NCBI GenBank assembly: GCA_026260175.1
Contig: JAKCWW010000685.1
Span: 8,348-72,347, forward strand
DNA: 64,000 nucleotides
Source: Reticulitermes lucifugus
Lineage: Eukaryota; Arthropoda; Insecta; Blattodea; Rhinotermitidae
Reading direction: 5' to 3'
In this document: positions 10,125 through 21,699 of the stretch, piece by piece
Numbering within the stretch: position 1 is the stretch's first letter
Layout of the letters: every line of letters begins with the position of its first letter
Position numbers and translations under genes: made by a program
The notes under the pieces: model-generated
The model's input: the letters and a program-made list of their open reading frames with translations, nothing else
What the model was told of the DNA's origin: nothing
Databases searched by the model: none

Positions 10125-11845
10125 GAGCGATATTCTGCAACAATTCGCACGATGTTGTGTTTTAAATATCGAATGAATATTACATATAATATTGAATCGC
10201 ATTGCTTGTCATTATATTTTCAACAAAACTTATTAAGTCGTGAAAATAAAGCACTGTCCATATACAAAACAGAAAGAACTTGTGGGGAGCCAATAGTCAA
10301 ATTCTCTTCAAGTAAGTAGGCCTAAGTAACTATAGATTAATAACATATGTACTTTATACCATCCTATCCCAAAGTAGGAGTTGCGGCCCGCGCGGCCTTG
10401 GTACCCTTCCATAGTCGGGATATCGAAAAATGAGGCAATGTTAAAAATGGTGAAGTAACTTGTATCTTGAAAGGCCGCATTAAAACACAAACATTTAGTT
10501 AGTAGAAAAAGCCGCAGGGATCTTTAAGGTTCGTTAGTAATTATTTTTTGAAATCAGTACATTTTTCATAGTTTTAGTAGGTTTGGAAGCGTAACATTTT
10601 TTATCCACATCAGCCGAGCGTCGGACCAAAAATATTTATTGATTTTTTTTTTTTGCAATTCACCAGTGCAGTTTCCTTCAGCTTCACATGAAGTAGGAGT
10701 TGGTTGCATTTGGTCGATAGGAGACAGTATTTAATATTCTCGATAGATTTGTTTTTGATCTCTCAATAAATTAATCGAAATCCATTCAGTAATTTTGGAG
10801 CTTAAAAGTGAGGTCAGACGAACAGAAAGACACAACCTGCGATCTGTGCGTTCACTTTGTGAAACTGATGTCATAATAAATTAAAAATATCGAGACAGAT
10901 AAAGAAACATGTTGAATGATTTTGAAGGATATTGAAGGAAAATTTAATCAGTGCCAAATGAAATTTGATTATTGAACATTGAAAGTTATTTTGCTGAACT
11001 CCGGCTTCACTCAGTAACCTCTGTTGCCTGCCCGTGTCCTCCGTGTCTGAAGTGAGTGAAAAATATTACACCATCAGAAGGAATCCGATACGTTCACGCG
11101 CCACTGCCCTCTTTTGTTTCCTGTCCGCCCTCTTCTCTGATATACCCTATCCTGGCGCCCTTCCACCACGATATGAAACCTTTATACCAGATTTATCGAA
11201 TTTTTAGTGACAAAAATTAAGAACAAAGTAAATGTAAATGAATTGAATGTTAGTGTCTACATGAGAGTTCTCGTGTATTATCGCCCCCAGACCTTTCTTT
11301 ATGGTGGAATTCTGATGCTGTTTTATGTTCCGAAGTTTCTGTAAAGCAGATAATGGTGGATGACCATGAAAGAAGCTGTCTTTTGTAAGGCATCCAAGAA
11401 CTTTGCAGAAACCCCATTATTTCATTATTTATATACAGCAGATTGATTGGAAAACGTTGGTTTAAAAATAGCAATGTTTGAAATGCTGCCAAACTAAGAC
11501 ATGCAGTACTTTCTGGCCGAAAAACTTTTCTGATTTTTAATCGACACTATTTCTTAGTTTCACATCTGATTGAAAAGAACTTTGGAATCACAGCCAGTGC
11601 TGCGACAGCACAGACATTTCGGCTTCCCGACACTTGCCCGACGATCACTGACTGATCACCGCCTTCGTCAGTCTTGCAGCTGTATAAATAAATTGCTGTA
11701 CAAGAAGGTACACGTATCTTACAAATACTGCTAATTTACTTCTCTCGTTAATCTCGATATTTCTATGGCAAATTCCACTGAACATTTTTTGTTCATCCCT
11801 GTGTATATCGAATGTCCCGCCTATCACCTCACCCTTGTATTAATC
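10125..11845. other. no gene recognised
   Basis: Around 10770-10840 the text 'tcgaaatccattcagtaattttggag..' followed by 'gacgaacagaaagac' resembles the dispersed repeat end at 46430-46530. Otherwise I see only short frames. A TATAAATA string at 11684 has no associated gene. Confidence 0.45.
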
Positions 11846-11849
11846 GCCC

Positions 11850-12060
11850 TAGTGCTGCATACTTACGTCTAGGGAAGAGTACAAGTTTTAAACCGATTTG
11901 TTTAATTCTTTTCACACTTGCTAAATTCCTGTCTATTAGGTCCAAAGTTTCCGCTCAGAAATGTTTTTTCTACACCCCTCAGTCTTGTTTGCTTTGGATG
12001 GGAGACCAGGTTTCATACCCATAGGAACAATGAGTATAGGTTTAGTTTATATTTCATATA
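11850..12060 (-). mobile_element. LINE-A fragment around the LYGCETW block
   Basis: On the minus strand YGYETWSPIQSKQD corresponds to the family LYGCETWSLTLREE. The sequence 'gaaaaaacatttctgagcgg' after it fits FENKVLRKIFGPKR in shifted frames. Both ends are short of the usual 3' tail, so this is an internal piece, perhaps cut by a later deletion. Confidence 0.55.
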
Positions 12061-12064
12061 GGAG

Positions 12065-13048
12065 AATTGAGCAGAGGGGATTTTAACTGAGTTGTAGCGA
12101 AGGTACTACGTATTTTGTCTTATTTAATAATATAATTGAATTTTATTGTTGCTGTCGCGTAAATATAAACCAAGCCGAAAAATATTTTAAACAAAGGTCA
12201 TAGCATAATTAAGCTAATATTATTGACGTAATAATAGTATTTCCTACACTGAAAACATCACGGACATGTTAAGCATTAAAAATTCTCCGGTTTTAGGTGA
12301 AATGTCATGTTTTCTCCCATTAGGAAAACACAATATGAGAATCAAATGCATAAGCCTACTTCGTGTTAAAACCGTGATGGCCTTATCATATGGCGTAGCA
12401 AACACGCTGAAGTACTAGCAAACAGATCGTTATGAGTACGACAGAGTAATTCTGATGCCGTGGTTATAAAACCCATTCTAGTGTTACCATTAAGAATGAT
12501 CTCTGCATGGTTCAAAACGTATTCTGCTTGCAATGAAGTTGTAACTCTCAGAGCCGTTTTACGCTCACGACTTCTTTTTTCGATAAAATTTTTCTTGTTC
12601 ATTCTTGAAGTGTAACATGGCATGACTGGGAGGGAAGATGGAGCAATAGAATCGACATCGAAAAAGGTGTATTATTGATGAGTAGTGCACTGGCATGGAA
12701 AGCTGCGGCCTTGTTGAGAAGATGAATCTGACTCAGCTTGTGTCTGAGAGCGAAGTGGTCGGGTGGTAGGGTATGTAAAACTGCCGTCACACATCAGATG
12801 AACAGGTCTGGCCTGTTTGGTTACAGGTACCTGCGGCGCGAGATTTCTCACGTCACAGCAAATTAATCTTGTCTACCGCCGATGCAACAAGGGCATAACT
12901 ACTTTGTGTTTGTACATTGGTCCATCAAATGAGCGAAAATTAAATCCTGTTATGTAATCAACAAGGTTGCGATAGCGTATAGTAAAACTAAATTTTTGAA
13001 TCGTTTGACATGCTGATTCGAAATTCGGACTTACAAATTTACATTTTC
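12065..13048. other. no gene or repeat recognised
   Basis: AT-rich, with short frames on both strands (maximum 85 codons). Nothing assignable. Confidence 0.45.
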
Positions 13049-13061
13049 TTATTTTACTACA

Positions 13062-13365
13062 GGTAAAGCAAATCCCATTACAGGCCTGGACAGGCCCTTA
13101 GGGTTCCAGGAGGTTGAGGTTCCCAGATTTCTTGACAATCGGCACATAAAAATGGTAAGGTCAGCCCTACGCATTGGCCGCCTTTACCCCCCAGGAAATA
13201 TTCCTGGTACTCATTTCTGTTCGAGGCTGAGTCGACCCCAGGGCCATAGTGCGACCGAAAAGATTGTGTCAATGAAAAATTCCAATGGTACCACCGGGAA
13301 TCGAACCCGCGACGTTCCGGCTTGTAACGCAGTGCCTCAACCAACTGCGTCACCGCGTGGCCCCG
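13062..13365 (-). mobile_element. complete SINE-C with target-site duplication
   Basis: tRNA-derived head on the minus strand starting at 13365 (ggggccacgcggtgacgcag) with B box GCGGGTTCGATTCCCGG. The body ends at 'gggatttgctttacct'. It is bracketed by 13-bp direct repeats ttattttactaca (13049-13061) and ttattttacttca (13366-13378), one mismatch. A second copy is at 33706-33975. The clear duplication shows retroposition by a LINE-type nick and marks this as a relatively recent insertion. Confidence 0.92.
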
Positions 13366-13379
13366 TTATTTTACTTCAT

Positions 13380-13836
13380 AATTTTAAAGAAAACTGTTAA
13401 AATAAATATCTGTTAGCGAGGATTGGCAGATTTTAAGGGAAGAGGAAGAGTGTTACAAATGTACGTTTTATTGCTAGCTTCAATACCAGTTTATTGCCGC
13501 TTCAAGTAAAGACGTGTATCAAGTTGCGTAATAAAATGTAACAGTTTCGTATACTTTGCATACACAAAAAAAACAGAGGATAAAAAACTGCGTGTTACAA
13601 CTTTGAGACTTATTTTTGTTAATTATTTTCGAGGTACCATTATAAGCTCGCACACATTTCAGTAATTTTTAATTTCGCCTGTCTGATCCGTGCGGTTGAC
13701 CTAGCAGAAATTGTTTCGAAAGACACTACCAGTACAGTGACATCGAATGTACTAAGACAATGAGCACAGCTGAAATAGAGTAGTTCGTTAATATAAATCG
13801 CTAATTTAAATTCCTCGTCTCCATGTCGCGGGATTT
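13380..13836. other. no gene recognised
   Basis: AT-rich spacer between the SINE-C and SINE-D copies; nothing assignable. Confidence 0.45.
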
Positions 13837-13846
13837 ATTCGTTGCC

Positions 13847-14135
13847 TTTTTTTTTGTGTGGTGAAGGGCCCCGTAGCAGATTTTACGAAAGTACCGCAGC
13901 CTTGAGGCTTATTGTGCAACCCTGTGATGAAGATTATTAGTTTTTCTTTTCGTTTTTCCGTGTAATGGAGCACCGGTGGAATGAAACTGACTGGGGAAAA
14001 CCAAAGTATTCGTGGAAAAACCTGTCCCAGTGCCACTTTGTCCACCACAAATTCCACATGGACTGATCCGGAATCGAACCCGGGCCTCCCTGATAAGAGG
14101 CCGGCGACAAACCGCCTGAGCCATGGCACGGCCTC
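13847..14135 (-). mobile_element. complete SINE-D with poly(A) and target-site duplication
   Basis: Minus strand: head 'ggccgtgccatggctcagg', B box CCCGGGTTCGATTCCGG near 14075, a body with 'ccatgtggaatttgtggtgg' and 'ggttttccccagtcag', and a poly(A) tail seen as nine T at 13847-13855. Direct repeats attcgttgcc (13837-13846) and attctttgcc (14136-14145) bracket it, with one mismatch. Only one copy lies in the window. The several overlapping frames here arise from the SINE. Confidence 0.9.
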
Positions 14136-14195
14136 ATTCTTTGCCATAGTAATGAACCTAGCTGTTATAAAACTGTGACAGATTTATAACAAGTA

Positions 14196-14233
14196 TAGCA
14201 ACTCCTAGCTTCCCAAGGTGACAGTACTCCATG
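14196..14233 (+). mobile_element. LINE-A terminal tail scrap
   Basis: 'agcaactcctagcttcccaa' followed by 'ctccatggagtttg' matches the last 45 bp of LINE-A (gcgactgtcagcttctcaa ... gctccatggagt). Confidence 0.5.
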
Positions 14234-14299
14234 GAGTTTGTTTACCATGTTATAAAATGGAAGGCGAGCGAGTGACATAATTTTTAACCGTCATAAGGA

Positions 14300-14535
14300 C
14301 TAGCACCTTGTGTACTATCATGTCTCATAGCGCAGTGCAATACCCAAATCTGGAGGCATCCGACAGGTTCCAGATTCGAAACAGTCCTACCAGCTATCCT
14401 GAGTGATATATATATAGTGGTTTTCCTCAGATCTTCCGAAACAGTACTGGGATACGATACGATCACTTCCAACGGCACACTCTACAATATTTAAGTATGT
14501 ACACAGTCATCCTTCCATTCGGTGCTGCATAGTGT
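14300..14535 (+). mobile_element. possible SINE-F fragment
   Basis: A tRNA-like stretch with 'aggttccagattcgaa' is followed by 'gtggttttcctcagatc' and 'ggatacgatacgatcacttcc'. This resembles the widespread insect SINE body with GTGGTTTTCC and a 'gccacggccgcttcc'-like block. Divergent; boundaries are approximate. Confidence 0.35.
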
Positions 14536-14934
14536 ACGTGGCGGAATACTAGAAGAATCAATCAAATGAGCTGTGTATAATGCTGTAGCATGTAGTGGAG
14601 TGTTGCGTCATTATGCGGAAAGCGTTCAGTCTCTTCGCGTTTCGTTTCAAAGCGAGTCGCTAACAAAACTTTTGTTACGTCTTGCCGTATCTTCAGCACT
14701 GCCCAAGATGCCAGCCAGAATTCATTACTCTTCGGTCCCGTAAAGAAAGGATACCAGTCTCGGAGCACTTAAAATATTCCTTCCTCACAACTCGTAGTGA
14801 GTCTGCCGACCCTAATCATTGCTAACTCTTTCTTGAGAATCTCATAGTTGTTTATCTGGCCAAGAAGCTTAATAAAACCCTCTTCGTCATCCGGTTGTGA
14901 TATTAGAACCATGAAGATGGGGACAGAATCAGTC

Positions 14935-14992
14935 TCCTAAACTTCGGTTTCCTTGGACAACCTGAGCGGCTGTCAGTCTCAGAGGATCTTAT
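14935..14992 (+). mobile_element. LINE-A tail scrap
   Basis: 'ttccttggacaacctgagcg' and 'gctgtcagtctcagagga' match the LINE-A terminal block (tttcttggcgagctgagcgactgtcagcttctcaag). Confidence 0.5.
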
Positions 14993-15009
14993 TGTATTTA
15001 GTCTCCCTG

Positions 15010-15115
15010 AAGCTTTGAAGATGTTGCGTGTATGGTCAAGAAATTCTCTTCTGTTATGGAACCAGTTTCATTGCCGTATTTGCTGCGGACCCTGTCCTGA
15101 GCCAGATGAGTACAG
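15010..15115 (-). mobile_element. LINE-A fragment near the LAQDR block
   Basis: On the minus strand 'actcatctggctcaggacag' followed by 'ggtccgcagcaaatacgg' matches the family's WI.LAQDR..W coding stretch. It faces the tail scrap at 14935-14992, so the locus holds pieces in both orientations. The 176-codon frame at 15015-15545 runs through this and a SINE-like stretch and is not a gene. Confidence 0.45.
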
Positions 15116-15177
15116 TTCCCAGTCACACACAATGCATTTAACATTCATTAAATATTACCTTTCACGGAATATCGCGT

Positions 15178-15345
15178 TCAAGTGGGTAGCTCTGCTGGTT
15201 TGTGTTCTAGAGGTTCCAATTTTAAATATAACCCGAAACCCGGCTATCCTTAGAGGCACTTTGTGGTTTTCCGCAGTACCTCTAGGAAATAACTTAAATA
15301 TTACTTTAAATTATGTTACGGCCTGTCCCTTGCTCACTTTTCCAA
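15178..15345 (+). mobile_element. possible SINE-F fragment
   Basis: 'gggtagctctgctggtttg' resembles an A-box region and 'agaggttccaattttaaat' a decayed B box. It is followed by 'tttgtggttttccgcagta' and 'ttatgttacggcctgtccc', the order seen in the copy at 51245-51425. Confidence 0.38.
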
Positions 15346-15349
15346 TTCG

Positions 15350-18300
15350 TTATTTATTAATCTTCCTAGATTTCCACAGTGTATACTGTGAAAATTTGTT
15401 CTTATTAAATGAAAGAAAATTACAGCCTTATCTTACAGCGTCGCCTGGATTTCCCAAATATTCTTTTCTACAAAGTACTCCAACCGGAAATTGGTGTTAT
15501 TTTATGTATTCTTCATACGCCATACTTTTTCTTTGCTCACCTTAAAAAAGCACAAGATATTTAATCCCAAATATATCAGTGAACAAATGTGGCCCATGAA
15601 GCAAGACGTGCTCTGCAGGAGGCCATTTGTGTGAAATTACTCAAGACTGGCACCGCGTGTCCGAGACCGAGGGTGATGAAAGTTGTATGGCTATATGTCC
15701 CTGCTCACATTTGAGGAATTTGGGGAGTTTCCTGTAGAGTAGGTTCTATAAACTCATAAACGGCTGGAGGAAATGTGTTTTGCTTACAAATGTCTAGCAA
15801 TTTGTAGATTTACTGCTCGCTTGCTCCAGACAACCGCAATTCTGGGCCCTTCAAGTTGGTCACACTGCTTTCCATCCCACCCACATGAGGGACATCGCAT
15901 GCTCCCTTCGACCATCGCTGATTTCCCTAAGGACCAAAAGGACCCCTCTTCTGGCTACATCGTCTCTGGAGGTGCATAGATTGACATGTAACCTAGTGCA
16001 GTACACTTCAAACTGTAAACCTTGCACTGGGTGTTTCCGAACAAATTGACAAATCTGCGTAGGCCTATCAGCTGATTTAAATCTTACCATAGTAATCCTG
16101 CAGATTTGTTTCATCTTTCTTTCTTTCTTAATCTGTTTTTAATACGTTTCGTTTTTTTTGTATATTCTCCCGCTGTTGCCCATTCACTTTCAAATTTCCT
16201 CCTATTTCTCTTCGTATTCCTCCTTTCTGTCTTTGCCTTCAGCTGTCTTTCTAAGCAATTTTCTCATGGAACTCAGTACGGAGACTGGCACTGCAGTTTT
16301 GTCAGATCGCTTCCTAAATTATTAGTAGCATTGAGGCCACTCAGTGTACTGATATAGAAGAGTAGGTTGAATCAAGACTGTTGATAATGTATAGCAACGC
16401 AGGTCTGTAACACACGCTGCTTGGCCCATTAGTCACATGCGTACTGCTGTATTTGTAGTGTGAAGACCACATCAATAGCCCAGATGAGTTCAATTGTCGA
16501 ACTATTACGAGAGCAACTTTATGAATGTTGAATCAAATAGGCTATAACTGCTATTGACGTATTTCAGTATTCTACCCTGGCATTCGGCGCGAATTACGAA
16601 ATTTCTCAGGCGGAAAGCCATTCGTCTGGCCGATATTCATATTGAGTCACCAGGGTATGCTTTTAGATAACGTGTATGGATGTTGTAATGATTTTCCTCG
16701 GTCATATTTGGTAACTCTGTGAAGACATGCACTTATAAACGTAGTCATTCGTCTATCATCCGTTGCTGGTGCAATAGGCCCATTAGCGCCCACAGTACCA
16801 CGGGACTCATTCTCACTCAACCGCACGAATAAAGAAGTAAAATCAAACAAAACTTAAAAGTTTATAGTAAATATTATCCTTGTCTTCGTAAGGCGTTGAA
16901 GATATGAACGCTGATAGCTAACAACTTGGCCGACTCTCAGTGCAGAATATCTAATATATTACCTTATTCTATATCTGCTAAGTCAGAAGAGCAAAATGAT
17001 AGGGTTCAGTCTGAGACTTCTGTGTGTGTGTACTGTGATCACAGTCGAGGAAGTTTTGGTCAACTCTGGAAAGGGAAATTTCTCTCTGCGAGGTTTGTAG
17101 AACACTTAACTTCGGCGTGTACTCTCCTCTGAATGCGAGTCTCAAAGTGGGTGGAAGATCAGAATATTAACCCAGAGTTCAGGGCCTCAATCCACTGCCT
17201 GCGATATCCAGTTAACTTCAGAACTTTGATGATTGTCTTGCCTCAAAACACGAACATTTAGCTTCTGTGAGGTTTATTTGCCGAAAGCGACAGAAATAAC
17301 TTGCTGATTTCCTTTACTGGGCGTGGTTAAGGGAGCGTTGCACACAAAGATATAGCTTAACTTTACAGCCCAGTGATAACTTTATGTACTACCAGGTTTA
17401 GCATTATACAATTCTACATTCAGCCTGCAGAGTTTATGTTCATACTCGTATTTGGTATAATTCTTGGGACAAACAGCAATTATTTCCCTCCACAGCACTA
17501 ACTGGTGGTTCACTGAGACAGTATGTTTACTACACCGCAAGAACTGAATATTTAGATATATATAATTCAGGTTAATTTTATCTATAGTTCTTATCATTTA
17601 ATTCTGTTCTGAACGAGTTTACTGTAATATTTTCGTATAATGTTTTACCACATTGACTATATACACTTGCGTCTTAATTCCACTGACATTTCGTAACTAA
17701 ATACTGTTTACGTTTCATGCCTATTGAATCCTTTCTTCTGTCCCGATATTAACAGTACTATGTGAATAATAAGATATATAGAGCGTATATGCGTTTTTCA
17801 GCAAGAGGGTTGTGTGTTCTTCAAGCTCGGGAAGAGGGTCATTCGATATCAGATGGGCATCCTCATGCGGTATGTGGATTTACCCATTTTCTGTAGAAGA
17901 GTGCTTGGAGCGTAATTTGAAATCGCCCACAAACCCTTCTGAATAACTTTCAGTTGATAAAAGTGGTTTGTTATTAAGCAACGTTGTATTACTTTCTAAA
18001 GCCGTAAAACATCCAAAAATTGTGAGTGATGCATCGGAATTGATGCGTTGGGAAAGGAACCAGGGCATTCATTAATGCATTGCTTTGTAATGTACCTGGA
18101 AGTGCTCGTCTTAGGAAAAGATTCGAACTGGGCGCTCCATAGTGCAATACCGCTGTGCCAGTCGTCTCGGTTGTTGTTATTGTACTGTCATCAGAATTTC
18201 TGTATGCTCAAGAAACAGCAATTTTCGATAGATGAACGAAGAATTTAGGCTATAAAAGTTTCAGAAAAATACCATTACATTAACAATGACGGGCATGTTT

Positions 18301-19480
18301 CAGCCCTAATTAATAATTGAAGAATTGGGGAATATGTTACAGGTGGTATGAAACTGATATTGACTTTGTGGAAAGAAATTCCAATTAAATCTGTTTGGTT
18401 ATCGCGAAAGAGTGCACTGTAGCGCTGCTGTAATTAATGGAATCAGCTTGTGCAAACATTTCAGTGAATAATTGGCAGAAATCCGATTACCCATTCAGGT
18501 GGAACCGCCGACATCGCTTCTTGCCTGCAGTCAGACGAAATGCTTGGCAGTTAACATCAGCGCGAGGTAAGCTCACTTCAGAAACGCTCCAGTTACGTCG
18601 AAGGTAACAACCATGCAACAAATGGCACATGCCTTTATAAGTGCCTTTTAGATACGTTACAGTGGCCCTGGCTTTTATTTATACTTTGCATTAGCTTTCA
18701 AGTATGCACCTGAACCCTGGCGGATTTGTGGTTTTAGTGAAGTTGTGGTCGCCTAGTTGGCCACTTCCCTTCCTAAAAAGGAATTAAGTTAGAAATGTTC
18801 GCTTTGTGTAACTGTTAGTATGCTGTCGCTGTTTCTCAAATCCTAGTAACAGCGCTACAATCCATGTTCTGTTCATATTACGCTCGCTTGCTTGTACCGC
18901 TGTTGCTAGTTTACAGATAAGAGACAGTTTTATGAGATCAGAATCCTGTGTGTGTGTGTGTGTGTGAATGCGTGCATTTGTGTATCCATTTAAACTTTTG
19001 GGTTGTTTCACCGATTTTTACGAAAGCTGCTCGATGATTGTCCTTTTGGGATACACTCCAGCGCTAAATATTATTAGTTTCCTCTTGTAATCAGCAACAT
19101 GGCGAACGCGCAAACGTTTAAAGTGGGAGTAGCCTAATACTGGAGCCACTTACTGTAGGGGCCGTTGGAAAAATATGAAACTTCGTTCAACTACTTTTTA
19201 GACTGCAAAATAACAAGATGGTAGCCGTGCGAAATTTGTCTTTCTTTCGGCTTCCTGGTGATAACAAATGAACCAGCGGAGCTAGGCATGTCTACATCAG
19301 TACGGAGATAGATCATTAACTTTCCTATACATTTCATAGCATTTGAAGTATTATTTCTGAGTCAACAATTACAAACATGGCGACGATACGTAACTTCGGA
19401 ATTATATCCGACAAACTCCCTATACAGAATTCTTACTTAAGAAACAGATTATTCGCATGATTACAAGAAGAGACTAAAAA
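15350..19480. other. no gene recognised; pyrimidine-rich tract and TG microsatellite
   Basis: The longest stretch without assignable content in the first half. 16100-16250 is pyrimidine-rich. A (TG)n microsatellite lies at 18948-18966. 18990-19060 has 'caccgatttttacgaaagc', a possible match to the dispersed repeat end at 37195-37260. A tRNA-like B-box string near 18115-18165 on the minus strand may be a SINE scrap. Confidence 0.45.
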
Positions 19481-19488
19481 TAATACTA

Positions 19489-19824
19489 CAGTAGGCCCTC
19501 GATTTAACGGACTAATTGGGGGGAAGGGGTGTCCGCTATTGCCGAAAGTTCGTTAAAGCGAATGTATTTTAAAAACATATATTAATAACGAAATTACAAT
19601 GTACATGATGTGTTAAAATGTTATTATAATGTATAAGCATGAATAAAATATTATAATGTACATTGAGTAATTTATACACGCCACTAAAACATCTGTTAGA
19701 AATATAAAAATAAATTTATTCGCGAATAAAAAAAAGGTTCTAATTTTTCCTTTAGGACAGAAATTTTTTTATCTTTAAATCCGAAGTCCGTTAAATCGGG
19801 GTCTGTTAAATCGAGGGCCTACTG
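19489..19824. mobile_element. 336-bp MITE, pogo/Tigger-like, TA target site
   Basis: Terminal inverted repeats: the left end CAGTAGGCCCTCGATTTAAC, continuing GGAC, is mirrored at the right by GTCTGTTAAATCGAGGGCCT, continuing ACTG. A TA dinucleotide flanks each side (19487-19488 and 19825-19826). CAGT..GCCCTCG..TTAACGGAC ends with TA duplication are typical of the pogo/Tigger branch of Tc1/mariner. The 336-bp interior has no transposase frame, so it is a non-autonomous copy that needed enzyme from elsewhere. The TIRs are nearly intact. Confidence 0.9.
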
Positions 19825-20103
19825 TAATAGAATTCTAGGGTAAGAAATAATGCAGTAGCCAAGCAGGCTTTATGATGAGTTCTACGTGGACCTTAATTGC
19901 TCTTTACTTGTGTTGTGTTTTTGGGTCCTGAATCCACTGCATCTGGAACTGTACCTGTAGCCTTGCGTTTTACTTGTTACCTGTAAACCTGAGAATTTCA
20001 TACCGTATTAATTGACCCACAAGCAAAAATCTAGAGGAAAATACGTTAATATAAATTGTAATCGAAGAACTTGGAAGAATTGTGTCAAAAAGAATCTTGG
20101 ACA

Positions 20104-20343
20104 GAAGGGCGTAGTTAGGGGGTCGAGTGTTGTGGCCGCCCGCGGTGGCCAGGTCCAAGGGACGGTAAAATGAGTGTTTTAAATAAAAGATTTGGATTTT
20201 CTGCGTTTAAAAAATTTAAATTATTGGACCAACTAAAAGGGAATTCAATAAATGATTGTGATTTTTGAAAGTTTATGATTTCTGATAGGGGCGGCCATTG
20301 TGATTACTCGCTCCGGGCGTCAACAAGCCTAGCTACGCCACTG
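20104..20343. mobile_element. 240-bp hAT-like MITE
   Basis: The left end reads gaagggcgtagttagg and the right end, reversed, cagtggcgtagctagg. Near-8-bp direct repeats cttggaca (20096-20103) and cttgggca (20344-20351) bracket it with one mismatch. Both subterminal regions hold a GGCCGCC/GCGGCC block. CAGTGGCGTAGC ends plus an 8-bp duplication fit hAT. The interior is AT-rich and has no transposase. It lies 280 bp from the pogo-like MITE. Confidence 0.65.
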
Positions 20344-20351
20344 CTTGGGCA

Positions 20352-21466
20352 AATAACTGTTTAAGATGAAAATATCATTGAACTAGCTCATTACTGTGCC
20401 CAATGAATATCGCTGATAAATTTCTTTCTCATTCCAGGAATTTCTTGATAACCTAAATTTCTATTACCTAGCCGAATACTATAGAATTAGTCCTTTAGCT
20501 TGTCATTTAGGTACTTTGCTTTTGGTCTGTCAGGTAGTTACGCAGTTATACCCTACCCTTTGTTAGTCAATAAACAACAACATAATGCATTCTACAATCA
20601 ACCAGTCCATCCTCTCATTCAGCGTATCATTCTACGTTATACAGGCTATGTATTTGCTAAATGTTCATTAAACTGCCAAATAATCAGTCCACCAAAAAAC
20701 CAAGCAATTTGTATTGTGCATTCATCCTCTCGTATCGCGCTGTATAACCCATGCAGTTGAAGAAGTGCAGCTACATAATACGAGATCAATCAAACCAGCT
20801 CAGTCGCTCTAGAATTCAACGCTATAATAACTTATATGTATTTAAGTAAGATAAGCATCAATCGGTTTAACAATTCGCTGTTATTCGGGAATCCACACGC
20901 CCAGCATTAAAAGAGTAATATCCGACTGAGCCATGGTTGTTGCACCTGCCATTAAGCGTGCTAGTAAAACAGCTTATTGAAAAGGGTGTGTCTGAAGGGA
21001 AGTGCTTTTGCCCTCAGAAAGGTAAAAAATGTATGAAACCGTCACTCACCTAATGGGCACTGCGTAAAATGATACCGTTTGTTTAGCGGGGCTTCTTTCG
21101 TAACAGCCAAGCTAATGATGTCTCCCACAGGTAAACTGAAACTCAGTACAGAGGCTATAATAACCTGTAATTTGGTTAGTTGAACCTCAACTTTAACAAG
21201 GCAGATATTGGTAATTCCATTAGTAATGTGATCAGTCATGGGACATAGTGTGTCCGGCACTAGAGATGGCAACAGTAGCCAGTCATTCCTGCATTATGAC
21301 TTCACGTGTTCACGGTGCTGTCCACAGCATGTTTGCAAACAGATTACACATTCCTATTTGTGTCTGGCAGGTCGGTGGGTCGAATCCAAGCTTGTATCAG
21401 TGAATTTTCCGGTGTAAATCCATATTATACTTGCGTACTGACTAACTTATGCTGTCATCATAACGT
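20352..21466. other. no gene recognised
   Basis: Short frames only (maximum 86 codons). No repeat family seen twice in the window. Confidence 0.45.
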
Positions 21467-21478
21467 ACATATACACTT

Positions 21479-21686
21479 TTTTTTTGTATGGCTCGACAGC
21501 CTTATATGGGCCTGGGCCTCCTCGTTTCGTCGAGGNNNNNNNNNNNNNNNNNNNNNNNNNNNNNNNNNNNNNNNNNNNNNNNNNNNNNNNNNNNNNNNNN
21601 NNNNNNNNNNNNNNNNNNNNNNNNNNNNNNTAGTAAGCGAGCGGCCGAAGACCCACGCCTTAGACCGCACGGCCACTGGGATCGGC
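21479..21686 (-). mobile_element. SINE-A containing the assembly gap
   Basis: Head on the right (minus strand 'ggccgtgcggtctaaggcg', near 21675) and family end on the left ('cctcgacgaaacgaggaggc', then 'ggctgtcgagcca'). An exact 12-bp duplication acatatacactt brackets it (21467-21478 and 21687-21698). The centre is replaced by Ns. Compared with the intact copy at 40488-40733, about 146 bp of body should lie between the flanks. Confidence 0.88.
21536..21630. other. assembly gap, 95 N
   Basis: A run of 95 N inside a SINE-A. All long frames crossing it are artefacts of unknown bases. Confidence 1.
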
Positions 21687-21699
21687 ACATATACACTTA

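Noticed and set aside
11680-11700. TATAAATA string as a promoter
   Set aside because: No gene starts downstream, and AT-rich DNA produces such strings often.
13806-14178. Four overlapping frames of 65-113 codons
   Set aside because: All lie on the SINE-D copy and are produced by it.
15015-15545. 176-codon plus-strand open frame
   Set aside because: It runs across an antisense LINE-A fragment and a SINE-F-like piece. Its residues follow those repeats and no domain is visible.
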